Positions 35,111 through 46,129 of a stretch of DNA of 64,000 nt are shown in pieces. The notes beneath the pieces were generated by a model, which made no database searches, was not told the DNA's origin, and saw only the letters and a program-made list of their open reading frames with translations. Position 1 is the first letter of the stretch; each line of letters opens with the position of its first letter. A program made the position numbers and the translations under genes. The stretch spans positions 7,871,501 to 7,935,500 of the forward strand of contig JALDNG010000004.1 of NCBI GenBank assembly GCA_024349245.1, written 5' to 3'. This DNA comes from Neodontobutis hainanensis. Taxonomy: Eukaryota > Chordata > Actinopteri > Gobiiformes > Odontobutidae.

Positions 35111-35459
35111 CATGATGGTGTTGTAGGGAGATTAGAATAACACTCACTATATTCTGTAAATGAAGAAGAGAAGCAAGAGAAGCCTCAGGAGTCCATTATG
35201 GATTTTAATAAAACATCAAGGTGGTGTAACTGAATAACCCATCTCTGAGGGAATAGGAGAGGAAGAAGGCAGGAAAAACACACACGTGATATTTGGCTAA
35301 TATTACAATATAAATTATGAAAACAAAAAGGACTTTTAGCTAATCTTGTCATTCTACTTTAATTTCTCTTTAGGCATTTTTGCTTTTTTCCTTCCTTTTT
35401 CCCTCAACTTCCCCTGAATCCAGAACACGGTGTAAACAAATAAAAGTGGAGGAAAAACA

Positions 35460-35910
35460 GTTTGGCATCTCTGTAGATTAATTAATGTGCCCGCGACTTG
35501 GCATCACCGGGCTAAAATTATGTGCATAAATAATATCACTAATTAAAAAGATGCAGATTAACATGCAAATAATGTTAATGAGGATCTGCAATTCCGGAGT
35601 GTATTCGCATAACATCAACAATTTAATGTGTTGGAAGGACTATGTTTGCATTGCATTAATAAAATTCAAAGAGCTGTGCATAGAAAATTCTGTCGGAGTC
35701 TGTGTTTCCACTTGTGAGTTGTAAATTCTGTGGGTAGTAACAGCCACTTCTTTGGCAGATGCAAAAGTTATTATCTCAAAGGCTGGCTGAAGTGGTGCCA
35801 TGAGCCAGTATGACCAGCTGTTAGAAAGCGGCCAGCCAGAAAAACACTAAGACAATTAAATGTATTAGTTGTTGGGCTCTGCTGTTTATTTTTCCTCAGA
35901 TTAATTTCAG
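35460..35910. promoter_or_regulatory. Strong candidate conserved element with POU and homeodomain sites
   Basis: Motif density is exceptional. ATTAATTAAT lies at 35477-35486, CTAATTAA at 35539-35546 and a perfect octamer ATGCAAAT at 35563-35570 followed by AATGTTAATGA. Further ATTAATA and AATTAAATG words appear at 35656-35662 and 35856-35864. CpGs are preserved at 35492-35510 and 35594-35610 inside AT-rich text, as often seen in highly conserved vertebrate enhancers. No coding frame. Confidence 0.5.
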
Positions 35911-36699
35911 TGGATGACTAAAAATCTTCCAGAGAGTTTGGGAAAATACAAACAAGCCAAAACACACAATTGGGAGGAAATGTGTGGATATGTTGTTTTC
36001 TGATGGGATCTTTGTTTTTTCCTTATACATCCACTACTGAACCAAAGAAAAAAAATGTTTTAAAGTGATGTCTTTTGTCAAATGGATAAAATAGTTTTTA
36101 TTTTTTTTAAATGGCAGAGCTTCTAGAGAAAATAATAAATAGCAATGCTGCACAAGCCTAAAAAAGAGCCCCTTACTGTGTGTGTGGACTTAATGGATTT
36201 CACAGTAGAAATGAAATGACAAAGTTGAGTGAGCACACCCCTTCCTGTGGGGCAAATGTCTGCTGGATTTGGATCGTTACCTGTAGAATAAACAAGAACC
36301 TTTCTTAACAAGGAAAAATACTGCCCGTGTCTATCAACACAATGTCGAGCGGGGAGAAGGAAAGGCTCTCTGTGGTGATATGCATCGACTCTCCTCAAGA
36401 GGACATCTACCCAAAAGTCATTCATTTTAAACTGAATGAAGGATTTAGGCTTGTTCATCTTACAGTGGGCAGTCACCCCACAACAATAACATTTATCATC
36501 AATCTGCAGAGTATGCCCTTAAAATAAAAAAAGTCTGTGTAATTTGGGGGAAGTGTGTAGGTTCAAGGAAAGTGGATTTACATAAGTTGTAACACTGATT
36601 TTATGATTAACAAAAAAACTAAACATAGAATGATTTTTCAAAATAATTAAGTATTTGATGTTGATTTAGATTCTGCAGTAATACAGAAAAAAAAACAAC
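35911..36699. other. Intergenic stretch; balanced patch at 36130-36500
   Basis: The middle patch (36130-36500) carries overlapping frames on both strands (117 codons minus at 36123-36476, 66 codons plus at 36327-36527), neither recognisable. It may be a weak conserved element; flanks are A- and T-rich. Confidence 0.35.
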
Positions 36700-37160
36700 A
36701 AATAATATTTGTTTTTTTGCATGGAAAATTTCGGGCCTGCTAAAATATTCATCCGCTGTGCATGCAAACGATCATTTTTCATGACATACGGTTTGTGTTA
36801 TCCTTGGCACTGACTGCGCTACAGTGTGATATTCTGAGAGGAAAGAGAAGGATAAAAAAGTAAAAGAGAAACACAATGACCTCTTCAGCTGGGCACGGCT
36901 CAAGCAGCTGGCCAATAACTTAAACAGGGCCTTGTAATATGCTTGCATTGGGCTGCAGGGAACTGAACAGACAACACATAAAAATATGACAAGCAGATGA
37001 TGGATTAGGGTCATAAGTCTCAGTTCAGCCGTACAAACTAAACATCATGATCATGTGTTATGACAATACGGTTAATAGACAGAAATTAGCAGATGTTGAT
37101 TGCAGCCTGCATACTGTCAGCATACCAAAAAGCTCTCAGAGAGCTATCATAAAGCGGCTG
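36700..37160. promoter_or_regulatory. Weak candidate conserved element
   Basis: Balanced sequence with GCATGCAAACGATCA near 36757-36773 and a CCAAT-type GGCCAATAAC near 36910-36919. An AGCTCTC/GAGAGCT inverted pair occurs at 37131-37145. Confidence 0.3.
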
Positions 37161-38149
37161 ATCTGGAGAGCAAGGGAGACCCCCTGCTCATAACGTGTGT
37201 AAAAGCACGACCACAGATGTGTCCAGATTTTATGTTTTACAAACTGTGGGCTTTAGTTTGTCCCATGATACCCCTTGACTGCTGTAGTCTGACCTGTCCG
37301 TGTAAAACCTCAAAGTTAAAAATTAAGATTAAACAGGAAACAGGCTCAACTGTCAACTCCTTTTGACCTGTTGCAGAGAAAAGAACCTGTTTTAATGTAG
37401 TAACCTGGGGTTTTTTATGTCCTCCTCTCATAGCCTAAGGTGAAATACACATTTCATCAAGGTTATTGAGGGCTTCTGTAGTATTTGTTCCTCTCATGAA
37501 TGCAAAGTTGGCTTTGGTTCTCTAAAGGCTTCCGGTGAGATTTGAATGCTGGACTACAAAGCACTTGTAAGAGCAGCTTGGCAGATAATTAGCTTGAATC
37601 ATCCCTTAGCACTGGACAGAGAGATGGAAAAAAAAATTACAATAAAAGAACTGTTGAACTAACCACATCACATTTTTTATTGTTTATTATTGCATGTTTT
37701 TAATATTACTGCTGAGATTTGCAAATCTTTTTCTTGTGATTAAACAACATATAGCTTCTACAATTTAACTTTAAATGCAGTAGAAAATCAGTTGACGCGT
37801 AGTGTCTGCTATCTGCTGCCGGTCAAAATGCTGGACAGTACTGTTCTAATGCAACCAACTGTGCCTTTAATGCATATTAACATTGGCATATGGCATTTTT
37901 GTGTCGACTGATATTCAGGATCAGGTGGCAGTTAAAACCAATCATCCAAAGCTGAGCTGAAGGCAATTTAAATAATCTTGTGGATGTAAAAAATGTAACA
38001 AGTGATCTTCTGTTGAACAAAATCATAATTTATAAATCTTACCCTTCTGAGGAAATTGAATAAACCCATCCATTCAGCTTTAACTAATACAGAATTAATA
38101 GTGCTCACAATAGGCGAATTACTTCCTAACTCCAGACAGACAAAAGAGA
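37161..38149. other. Intergenic stretch, no gene seen
   Basis: AT-rich with a mildly balanced part at 37780-37930. The frames at 37100-37366 (plus) and 37237-37431 (minus) overlap and are unrecognisable. Confidence 0.45.
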
Positions 38150-38770
38150 TACAGGGAGAGGAAGGAAATTAAATTGCAATTATCATAAAATCCATCATTG
38201 TAATTCACCCAGGCTGTGAGTGTTGCAGTGTTTGGATAGGTAATGATTTTCTAATATGAGTTGGCAATTTGCATAAATAGCCCGGAGATGGGTTATCGTC
38301 GTCATCATCATCATCATTTTCGATTCCGCACAATTACGATCCCTGCACTATATATCAGAGCTCACAGCTATGTAAAACCACAGCACTAATTAATAAGCCA
38401 TTTACAGACTAGCAGCTAGTTACAGTTGGTCCTGCTGATGACCTTAGCGAAGATGAGCCGTCTCAGAAGTGCCTGTGTGTAACTACAAACATAATGATGT
38501 GCCAGGAGGGAATCATTAAAAATAATTTACACAAGCCTTCATTTACCCAGATCTTTTGATAGCATGCTTCCCCCGGTGTTTAGATCCGTGGCACAGAACC
38601 TCCTTACCATTTGGAAAGTGGCGGCCGGGGGAACAAGTGGGGATACCTAAGTGGTTAATTAAGAGCTGTTGGGGCGCCGGGAGAGCCTCCTGAAAAATCT
38701 CTCTGATGTCTGCTGTGTCAAGTGTCTCTCCCAGACTGAGCTGTGAGAGGTGGCTGCCACGCTAGGCTAA
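38150..38770. promoter_or_regulatory. Strong candidate conserved non-coding element
   Basis: Over 600 bp of high-information sequence. Features include AAATTGCAATTATC near 38172-38185, CTAATTAATAAG near 38387-38398, GTTAATTAAGAG near 38654-38665, and GC-rich islands at 38620-38640 and 38672-38690 with GCGGCCGGGG and GGGGCGCCGGG cores. The alternation of TAATTA clusters and CpG-bearing islands is characteristic of developmental enhancers. A TCA trinucleotide tract lies inside. Confidence 0.45.
38295..38317. repeat. (TCG/TCA)n trinucleotide repeat
   Basis: Seven to eight TCN triplets, the first two TCG and the rest TCA, inside a candidate enhancer. Confidence 0.85.
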
Positions 38771-39219
38771 TTACTGGGGAAAGGCAGGGAGCAGCTGAGG
38801 AGTGGAAAAGGGCCCATAAATGAATCGCTCTCTGTGAATCCCAACATTTGCACACACACACAGTTTTAAACAGATATACACGGGCACATACACAGGATGC
38901 CACACAAATATTTGGATAGGGAAAATGTTTGGAGCCTCGCTGATAATCTGTGTGTGCCATAGAGTACAAGAGTGCATAGACTACCAGCTCTGTCGACGAG
39001 GAAAATTAAAGGGTTAAGTACACCTGGATTAGAAAAATGTGAAAGAGAGCCTATTTTTTATTAAAAGGATGGGAATAAACGTGCATTATAGTTTATTAGA
39101 AACATACTGCGAAAGTGGTTAATTCTGTTTTTTTTTTATGTACAGACAAGAAACATATTAATTCATGAACTCTGTAGTGGAGCATAAAGGAAAGATGTCA
39201 TCCCCACAGTCCTTTTTAA

Positions 39220-39880
39220 ATTAAAACGCCTTGATTAAATATTCCACCTTCCCCCAACACAAAAAGTGCCAAGAAGGAAGTGTACCAAATATGTCCTTTT
39301 TAATCTGCAGAATTCCCCACTGCAGTGTCAAAATTCTGTTCAAACGAAAGTGCTGCCAGGGAGAAAGGGGCAGAACAATGTTGTGGGACGCGGGCAAGGG
39401 CTGCCATGAAAGCCTGCGCTGATCATGATACATTGGACTGGGCCCTTGAATGTGTTTGGCTCCTTTCTCATTCTTTTCCCATCATTCTCTGACTCCAGAC
39501 CATCCTACGAAGGGAGCAGAGGGAGGAAAGGGCTAGCCGGGGGAAAGAGAGACAATAAGGGTTTTAAAGCCTCGGAGCTGCCTACGGCAAAGCCGCTTTC
39601 CAGGAAGAGAGGAGCCAGGCAGCCTCAACCAAGCCAAACGCTCCAGCCACATCCGCCATGGCAGAAGGCTGGCAGAACAATCATCTTAACAATATGGCTG
39701 ATTCGCTGACCCTGTGCTAAAATGAGCCTATTGCTGCAACTACAGCTTGCAATATGTTTAGCCTGCCCCTGGTGCTAATAGCGCCACACAGAGCCAGGCC
39801 TTAGACCGTGCCCGTGGTAATGGGACTACAATAACTATTGGTGAGGAATTCAGCAGCATGCACAGCTTAGTAATAATCAC
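39220..39880. promoter_or_regulatory. Strong candidate conserved non-coding element
   Basis: GC-balanced for about 650 bp between AT-rich flanks, with CpGs around 39390-39420, 39508-39600 and 39640-39660 and an ACAATATGGCTGATTCGCTGA stretch near 39690. Frames of 63, 70 and 94 codons overlap on both strands and have no recognisable domain; the 94-codon frame (39425-39709) is K/R/P-rich, as expected from a purine-rich strand. I favour regulatory DNA, though an untranslated exon of a non-coding RNA is possible. Confidence 0.4.
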
Positions 39881-41290
39881 TCACTTCAACAAGATGATAA
39901 TTCACACTGATGAAGAGCAAGACATACATGAACATAAATACAAAAGGATTATAGTAACATCATAATTATTACATTCATTTATAATAAATGTATCAATATT
40001 TTGAAAACTATAGCCCAACTCAGTAGTAAGCCCACTTGGAGTTTCTTTAAACTTTAATAATATTTAGTTGGTTGATGCTTACTTAGAGTGCTACAAAAGA
40101 TAAGATGAGAGGTCAATCCAAAGTCTAGGAACAGTTTAACATCGGCTATGATGTGGCATATGAGAAAAAAATATATTAAGATTAAGTAAACAAACAAAAC
40201 TCATCCACAGAGAACCATATGCTTGTGATCCAGGTTTGATCCCATCCCTGTGAATTTGAAATAATGTGTTTCGCTGGGAATTCCTTCTCTATATAATCAC
40301 TTGCAAGACAAGAGAAGTGTAAGTTGGATTTGCCAGCTCCAATAATGCACAACTGCAAAACACTAGTGTTCCAAAATACTCAGACCTTGCAGTTATCACA
40401 GCAATACTGTAATTATCTTAATTGACCGGGTTACTTCTATTGAGCTAAAACCTAGGTATACCTTTGTGAGCTGGCAACCTAGCAATTATGTTAATCTATG
40501 GAGTGAGATTTCTTTTTTCTCCTCAAGAATCCTAAAGGATTAGAGGAAAACAAACATGCTGTTAAATGATTTCCGCCTGTGTATGCTTTAAAGAGATAGA
40601 TACTTTAATGCCTCCTTCTTTGGATTTAATTAAAATCATTGTTTGACCTCAAATAAGTGCCTTCAATTAAAGAAAATAATTAAATAAATAACAAATATTT
40701 ATGTGGAAATGCATCATGAATATGCAAAAATGCACACAAAAAATGGTGGAAATATTGAATCTAGCTAGTTTGCATATATATATCGAACATGTGTGTGAAT
40801 ACATGTTCACACACATTTGATTGGCTCCATGGAACTATTTAGCAATTGGACACAACAAAATTGTCTATGGTTAAAACAGTTCACAATCCTTCCGCTATGC
40901 CTAGCTACTCTGTAATTTCATTGGATTTGTGCAAATTACAGCTGTCCACTGAGACATTGTATTATTTGAGTCAAAAGCACATATTTGTGTGAGAGCTGGG
41001 GTGCCAGACTGAAAATGAAGGGTGTATGAAAGAATAGTAAGGCCCGAGGGCGTGGACACTGTCTTACACACATAAACAGATACACACAAAATAAATAGGA
41101 AGTGTATTGTCAAGTGTGTGTTTTTGTGTGGATGGCATGGATTGCACGCTGGATAGCAGCTGCTAGTGCAGAAAACACATCATACACACTATGAACTACA
41201 TGTTTGGCTAGGGCATAAGGTAGCTAAAACTGTTTTACTAGACACCGCCAGCACATTTTAAGTCATCAGATGTAAAATGTGCCAAGCCAA
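39881..41290. other. AT-rich intergenic stretch, no gene seen
   Basis: Largely AT-rich with many TTAATTAAA-type words (for example 40627-40690), typical of spacer. A GGTTTGATCCCATCC stretch near 40231-40245 resembles part of a tRNA B box but has no partner A box. Confidence 0.45.
40789..40816. repeat. Inverted repeat, 11-bp arms, with an Iro-type site
   Basis: ATGTGTGTGAA (40789-40799) and TTCACACACAT (40806-40816) are exact reverse complements around a 6-bp spacer. The overlapping ACATGTGT (40787-40794) fits the Iroquois-type consensus ACANNTGT. Confidence 0.8.
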
Positions 41291-41296
41291 AATGGT

Positions 41297-41317
41297 AAAA
41301 AAAAAAAAAAAAAAAAA
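41297..41317. repeat. Poly-A run, 21 bp
   Basis: Uninterrupted A21. No retrotransposed gene or SINE body is recognisable immediately upstream. Confidence 0.9.
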
Positions 41318-41539
41318 GTCCACATGGAACAGGATTTTACTCATCTTGTAAGAATTTTTTCATCAATCAACAATTTAAATCTCTCGCCCATGCTCTAGCT
41401 TCTGTTTACTTCCCCACAAATGATAGCTGAGAATATGCTACTTGTAAGTAACGTACACGCTTGTGGTTTTTGCATTCTGCTAATTTTTTCCTCTATTTTA
41501 ATGAGATGAAAATGAAGGATTTTACTTTTAATGTCACAT

Positions 41540-41820
41540 TTTTATGCCTGCCACGCTTCACGCAGCTCTGCGAATAAACACTGGTATCAATGGTTGGCCA
41601 GAAAGTAGTGCCATAAAGGCTGCCATGAAATTTGTTTATCTAGCTGCTGAATTGTATTCAGCTGGGGATATATGGCATAATAATGCAAGTACTGTGGGTT
41701 CTGTAATTAAGTCTGTCTTCAGATGCTTTCGAAGCAATTCATTAAGACAGTCTTTCACTCTCAGCTCAGATGTAGAAAACTATGCCACTCATTACAGAGC
41801 AGCAGTTATTAAATGAAATT
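41540..41820. promoter_or_regulatory. Strong candidate ultraconserved-type element containing a 90-codon ORF
   Basis: A sharply bounded 280-bp block of balanced sequence set between poly-T/AT-rich flanks (a T-rich stretch starts at 41820). It includes TAATTAA at 41704-41710, CAGCTG and GCATAATAATGC words. A plus-strand ATG frame fills the block (41544-41816), ending AAVIK before TGA. The predicted peptide has ordinary composition but no motif I know and a poor Kozak context (TTTTTATGC). Dense constrained-looking sequence in the irx1 desert is most simply an enhancer; a small coding exon is not excluded. Confidence 0.5.
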
Positions 41821-42040
41821 TGTTTATTTTTTTTTATTTTTCATTTTTTTAACTAAGCATGGATAACTTTTCCCTCCAGTTTGTTGTAATTAATATTTCT
41901 CATTGTGAGTTTTGCAATACAATAATTGGTCCTTCAGGGTTTAGTCATTAAAAGCTACATCATGTTTTTGTGTGATTTCATTTTTTTTTTAATGGTACTT
42001 TTGTTGATTTCTTTATATTTGTTTGCATAGATTTTCACTG

Positions 42041-42190
42041 TATGCATGGTGGCAGAGTGGTTAGCAGGAAAGCCTAGAGTTCAATCCCCATCCAGGCCAA
42101 TTTCCCTTACCATCAAAAACATGCAGCAAGACTCCCTTGCAAAAAAGATTTATAATCTCAGTGTTGGTTAAATAAAATTCAAATAAAACT
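42041..42190 (+). mobile_element. Degenerate tRNA-derived SINE
   Basis: An RNA polymerase III A box TGGCAGAGTGG (42050-42060) matches the consensus fully. A B box AGTTCAATCCC (42078-42088) matches GGTTCGANNCC at 9 of 11 positions. The body continues through a CAAAAACATGCAG stretch (42115-42125), common in fish SINEs and LINE-related tails, and ends in an A/T-rich tail AAATTCAAATAAAA near 42175-42188. The box spacing is short, which suggests an internal deletion. No clear target-site duplication was found by eye. Confidence 0.6.
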
Positions 42191-42474
42191 GTTAAACTCT
42201 ATTATACAACATGCTTTAACCTTCTCTTCAAGATGACTTGGATGACTGAGAACTTTCACAGACATTTAATATACAATAGCATTGTTTCTTAACTTTGAGG
42301 ATCTAATAGATTATTGTTGGGTGCTGTCTGAAGCTAATTCAGAGATTGGCTCAACAATGTGGTGGCAGTAGATCACATTTACAGGCAGCTTTTATAAAAT
42401 AACCTGACCTAATAACCCGAAATATGCCTGACCTGCATGAGAAGAACAGGAATTCTTGTAAGGAAATTTCAGGT

Positions 42475-42500
42475 GTTTATCTCTTTGCAAAGAGATAAAC
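42475..42500. repeat. 26-bp perfect palindrome with back-to-back GATA words
   Basis: GTTTATCTCTTTG (42475-42487) is followed directly by its exact reverse complement (42488-42500), with no spacer. Each arm contains a GATA-factor word (AGATAA) in opposite orientation, and the centre is TTTGCAAA. It could extrude as a cruciform or bind a dimer. Confidence 0.9.
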
Positions 42501-42839
42501 TTATAAACATTTGAACAATCTCGGTGTCAGCTATAGAAACAAAATTACCATGCCATTTTTACTTTTTGCACATCTGTCAGACAAAAAATTATACTCATAC
42601 TACAGCCGGAATTTGAATGAATATTTGCCCTGCTGCTACGAACAATACGTCACACATATGCAAATAGCATGTGGTTTCATCACGTGTAATACTACTTGCA
42701 ATTATTGAAAGATAAGGCATGTATTGTGCCATGTCATCAAGTATTCTCTTGCGATACGCAATAAAAAAAGCCTTTTTCCTTTCTTACATTTGGACACTTT
42801 TCAATTTGTCACAGACGCTTAGCCAACTTTAAAGTGCCT

Positions 42840-43100
42840 ACAAATTATGAAATGAGCTCTTGCCCTATTGCGCGCTTGCCAATTGGCTGCCTATAGCAAC
42901 ACAATCAAAGCTAAAAGTTATTTTTTCAAAGGCAAGCCAATTAAAGGATATGAAAAGCAACATAATTTAAACTATGATAGTTTGGCAGAACCTTGGAATG
43001 AACAGTGCCCCCTGTAATGGCCCATCTAAGGGTGCTTCTAACTGCTCTGGAGGGACACTAAACATTTCCCATAAAGCAAGAGTAATGAAAGGGGAAGCTT
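42840..43100. promoter_or_regulatory. Candidate element with palindromic CCAAT
   Basis: GCCAATTGGC (42878-42887) presents CCAAT on both strands and is preceded by a CpG trio, TTGCGCGC (42869-42876). ACAATCAAAG just downstream (42901-42910) supplies a TCF/LEF-like core. The remainder to 43100 is balanced. Could be an enhancer or an unrecognised weak promoter. Confidence 0.35.
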
Positions 43101-43419
43101 GTTCCTCCTGATGGACTTTCTGGGTCAACAGAGACTAATAATAATTATTTTAAATATCCAACACACACAACCAAACTCACATTTTATGGAGTGCTTTGTG
43201 AAGGTTAAAAAAAAAGCCAGTGGCTAATAAAAAGACAATAAAGATAATGCCAAGGCTAGATGCATGTCAGTGATCTAAAGCACACTTTACAGTGAAGGGA
43301 ACCTCGCAGTCATTCCTTGACAAAACAGTCATCTTATTTACAAGACTAACAATAACCCAACGCAAATGTCGAAAAGAGGAATAAAGAGAAGGGGAGGAAA
43401 AATAATTAGCATATTAATC

Positions 43420-44080
43420 TTTTTTATGCTGTCATCTCTCAGGGCCGGGGAAGCCACGGTGTAATTTAAATCTAAATGCTTTTGCTGGCATTAGAATTCA
43501 TTTTAGATGGGTCAATTGTTCCATAATAAAGGGATAGAAGGTGTACTTCATGCAAGAGATTTATGTTTGCCATTTGTTCATATTCATGTGCTACTGAATA
43601 CCCCTCAATTCAAATGGTGATGGCAGCTCATATCAGTCGAGCTCCAGACCTACAGATCACTAACCGGCAGCAATGAATTTCATTTGTGGAGGACAAAAAG
43701 CGAGGAGGAGGGAGGGACAGAGAGTGAAAAAGGAAGACAGAGGAGAGAGAGGAAATCATGGAGGGATCAGCTCCCCAGCACCGTTTATTGATTTTTTTCC
43801 CCCTGCTCAACAGAAAGCCTGTATAACAGCTCTATTGCCCTCATAATGATTAGTGACAAAAGTTTAATTAAGCAATTATGAAGCCAATAATAGAGTTGTC
43901 TGGTTTGCTTAGCTTTAGACTGTTTAAGACTTATCTCCCTCTCGCACATCACAGCAGCTGGAATGTGCTTGAAGAGATTAATGCGGCAAGAACACAGATG
44001 CCCACTTTAATACAGTGCCATGATGCTGTTTGAATGAAGTTGAGAACACAAGCTTTTCTTTATCACATTACAAGTCTGCT
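43420..44080. promoter_or_regulatory. Strong candidate conserved element with paired homeodomain sites
   Basis: Between 43430 and 44040 the text is consistently high-information. TTAATTAA (43864-43871) and CAATTATG (43873-43880) form a tight homeodomain cluster, preceded by ATAATGATTAGTG (43843-43855). A purine-rich tract lies at about 43688-43756. The 60-codon minus frame crossing the purine tract is not credible as coding. Confidence 0.5.
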
Positions 44081-45559
44081 TTTCATGAATATGGAGCAAA
44101 AACACAAGGGGAAGAGAAATTCTACTATGGCTTCAAGGTGTAATTAGAAAGAAGTAAAAAAAAGTACATATTTTTATTTTAGTAATCTTCCCCTATGAAT
44201 TAGTGCTAAAAAATAAAACCTTCAAATAATATTATTATTATTATTTGTATGTTTTAAAGTCATGTGGGATTGAATTTAATGTGGGTTAGCTTGTTATTTG
44301 AAAATTAAACCTATAACATTACATCCTCTAAAACTAATAACAGTAACTACACGCTTATTTCTAATCCCAAGATAGAGCACTGTCAGTGGACAGTGAGTAA
44401 TGCTTCAGTAGTTAAAGGAATGTAGCATGGCATAAAAAGCTCGACTGACTAGTCTATTAAAAGTACTGGTCCCTTGAGCTTATCCATGTTTACTATAATA
44501 CAAAGTTGTTTCGCCATGACGGCCTAAATCCTAGAGGAAGCACATGACCAAACAAGCTAAACTGACGCTGCTGTTTGGTATTACAGCATATCCAGTATTT
44601 ATTTGTTTGGAAATACAACTATTATAAGAAGGGACTCTTAGACGGCTCTGGGACATGTTTACACCATTTTAGATAATGCCCTATCTTGCTGTACATACTG
44701 AATCACAGATTAGTCTAATATGAAGTAATACAGTGTGGATGCATGAAAAGAGGTCACACAAGTTGGATTTAGTGTTTTGAGAATGCTTTTATACAGTTAA
44801 TATTGCTTATAGTAACCTGTTATTTAAAACATATTCATTTTCTCTTTGAGCCTTGATTCTGCAACAGGATGAATGTTACTTGATCTTTTCATATGCACTC
44901 CATACATAGTATGCTGTAACTTTATGTGAAATGATTTCTAGAACATGTCAAGGTCAGTGTCCTCTATGTTACTTCCTCTCAGGAAGCAGGGATGCTTCCT
45001 TTTTGAAAGACAGGCAGCTAAATAGCAACAAGGAAAAACACCGCAGTGTTATGGGATGTTGTGCTCTAGCTCTTCTTTCCTCATGCTCCCTCTGGCTTCC
45101 TGGGACAATGAGATGACATGCTGAAGGTGGGACTGCATCTGGCATCATATTTAAACAGGGCTGCCACATCTCAGGAACATGGGTCGTTGCCAGATTGCAG
45201 GCTAATTAAGGAGCTTCTTGGATGACCATCAGTGCCTGTCGGTGCGCAAGGTAGCAGGCTGAGTCTTGCTCCACCACACTCCCACTGCGAGGCCTTGGAA
45301 AGATGAATGGCCACTGAAACCCCCATGGGAACTCATAATGCTACATATTTTTCTCCAAAACAAAAGCAATCCCTTACGGGATTTATATTTTCCCTTTGTT
45401 TCCACGCCCTTTTTTCAGAGAAGTGTAAATTACCATTGGCTTTTGGATAAGTGTTCAAGTGGCCTGTCCATGTGCATTAGCCAATTGTCACTAAAACAAA
45501 TAGGCACTAAAATATGTATTTCACAGATGCTAGCAGCTGAATGCAATAATTAGCAGTGA
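44081..45559. other. Intergenic stretch, no gene; ATT tract and balanced patch
   Basis: A short (ATT)n lies at about 44227-44246. The patch at 44960-45330 is balanced, with frames on both strands (44931-45116 plus, 44969-45169 minus) that are unrecognisable. Remaining sequence is AT-rich. Confidence 0.4.
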
Positions 45560-46000
45560 TATAATGCACTGTGAAGGTTATTTAATGACTTTGTCCTTTA
45601 AATCTGGAATAAATAATTACTTTGTTTAATTAAAATAAGACAATGTGTCGAAATTACAGGCTTGGCTTCAGGGGAAAGGGCCAACGGTATTACAGTGTTG
45701 ACACATAATCACCCTTTTAACTACTTAACCATCAACGTTTCCATGCACACCTTTTTACCTGCTATTAATTGCATTGTAAAAGTTGTGCCTTAGGAAGGAG
45801 GGCTTGAGCAAGAAGCCTCACCATTGTTTTTGTATTTGGCATAATGCCTGTTTATGACAGGCAATATAACATAGCAAAGTACGCCAGTTTGACAGCGAGT
45901 GGGAAGCCGGAATTGTTTACTTGACTTCATTTCTTTTCCCCACTTGCTGCCTTTATTTCATGCCAGTGTGAGAAAAGTGGAGGGAAACAAGATGTGGTTG
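45560..46000. promoter_or_regulatory. Strong candidate conserved element
   Basis: High-information block with TAAATAATTACTTTG near 45610-45624, TTTAATTAAAAT near 45625-45636 and TATTAATTGCATTG near 45762-45776. CpGs are retained at 45649, 45686 and 45881-45908. No coding frame. It may form one array with the block beginning at 46130. Confidence 0.45.
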
Positions 46001-46129
46001 AAAAATTCAGCTGGCTGGCTGCTTGGCTAATAAGATGCCCATCATGCTAGCATAGCAGCGCTGATTTGTGTCTCCCTCTAACTCTCTCCATGATTACATT
46101 CTAAGAAGCCTCCCCCTTCTTTCCTCCCC

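Noticed and set aside
40225..40250. B-box-like GGTTTGATCCC, possible tRNA or SINE
   Set aside because: No A box lies at a suitable distance upstream and no cloverleaf can be drawn from the flanks.
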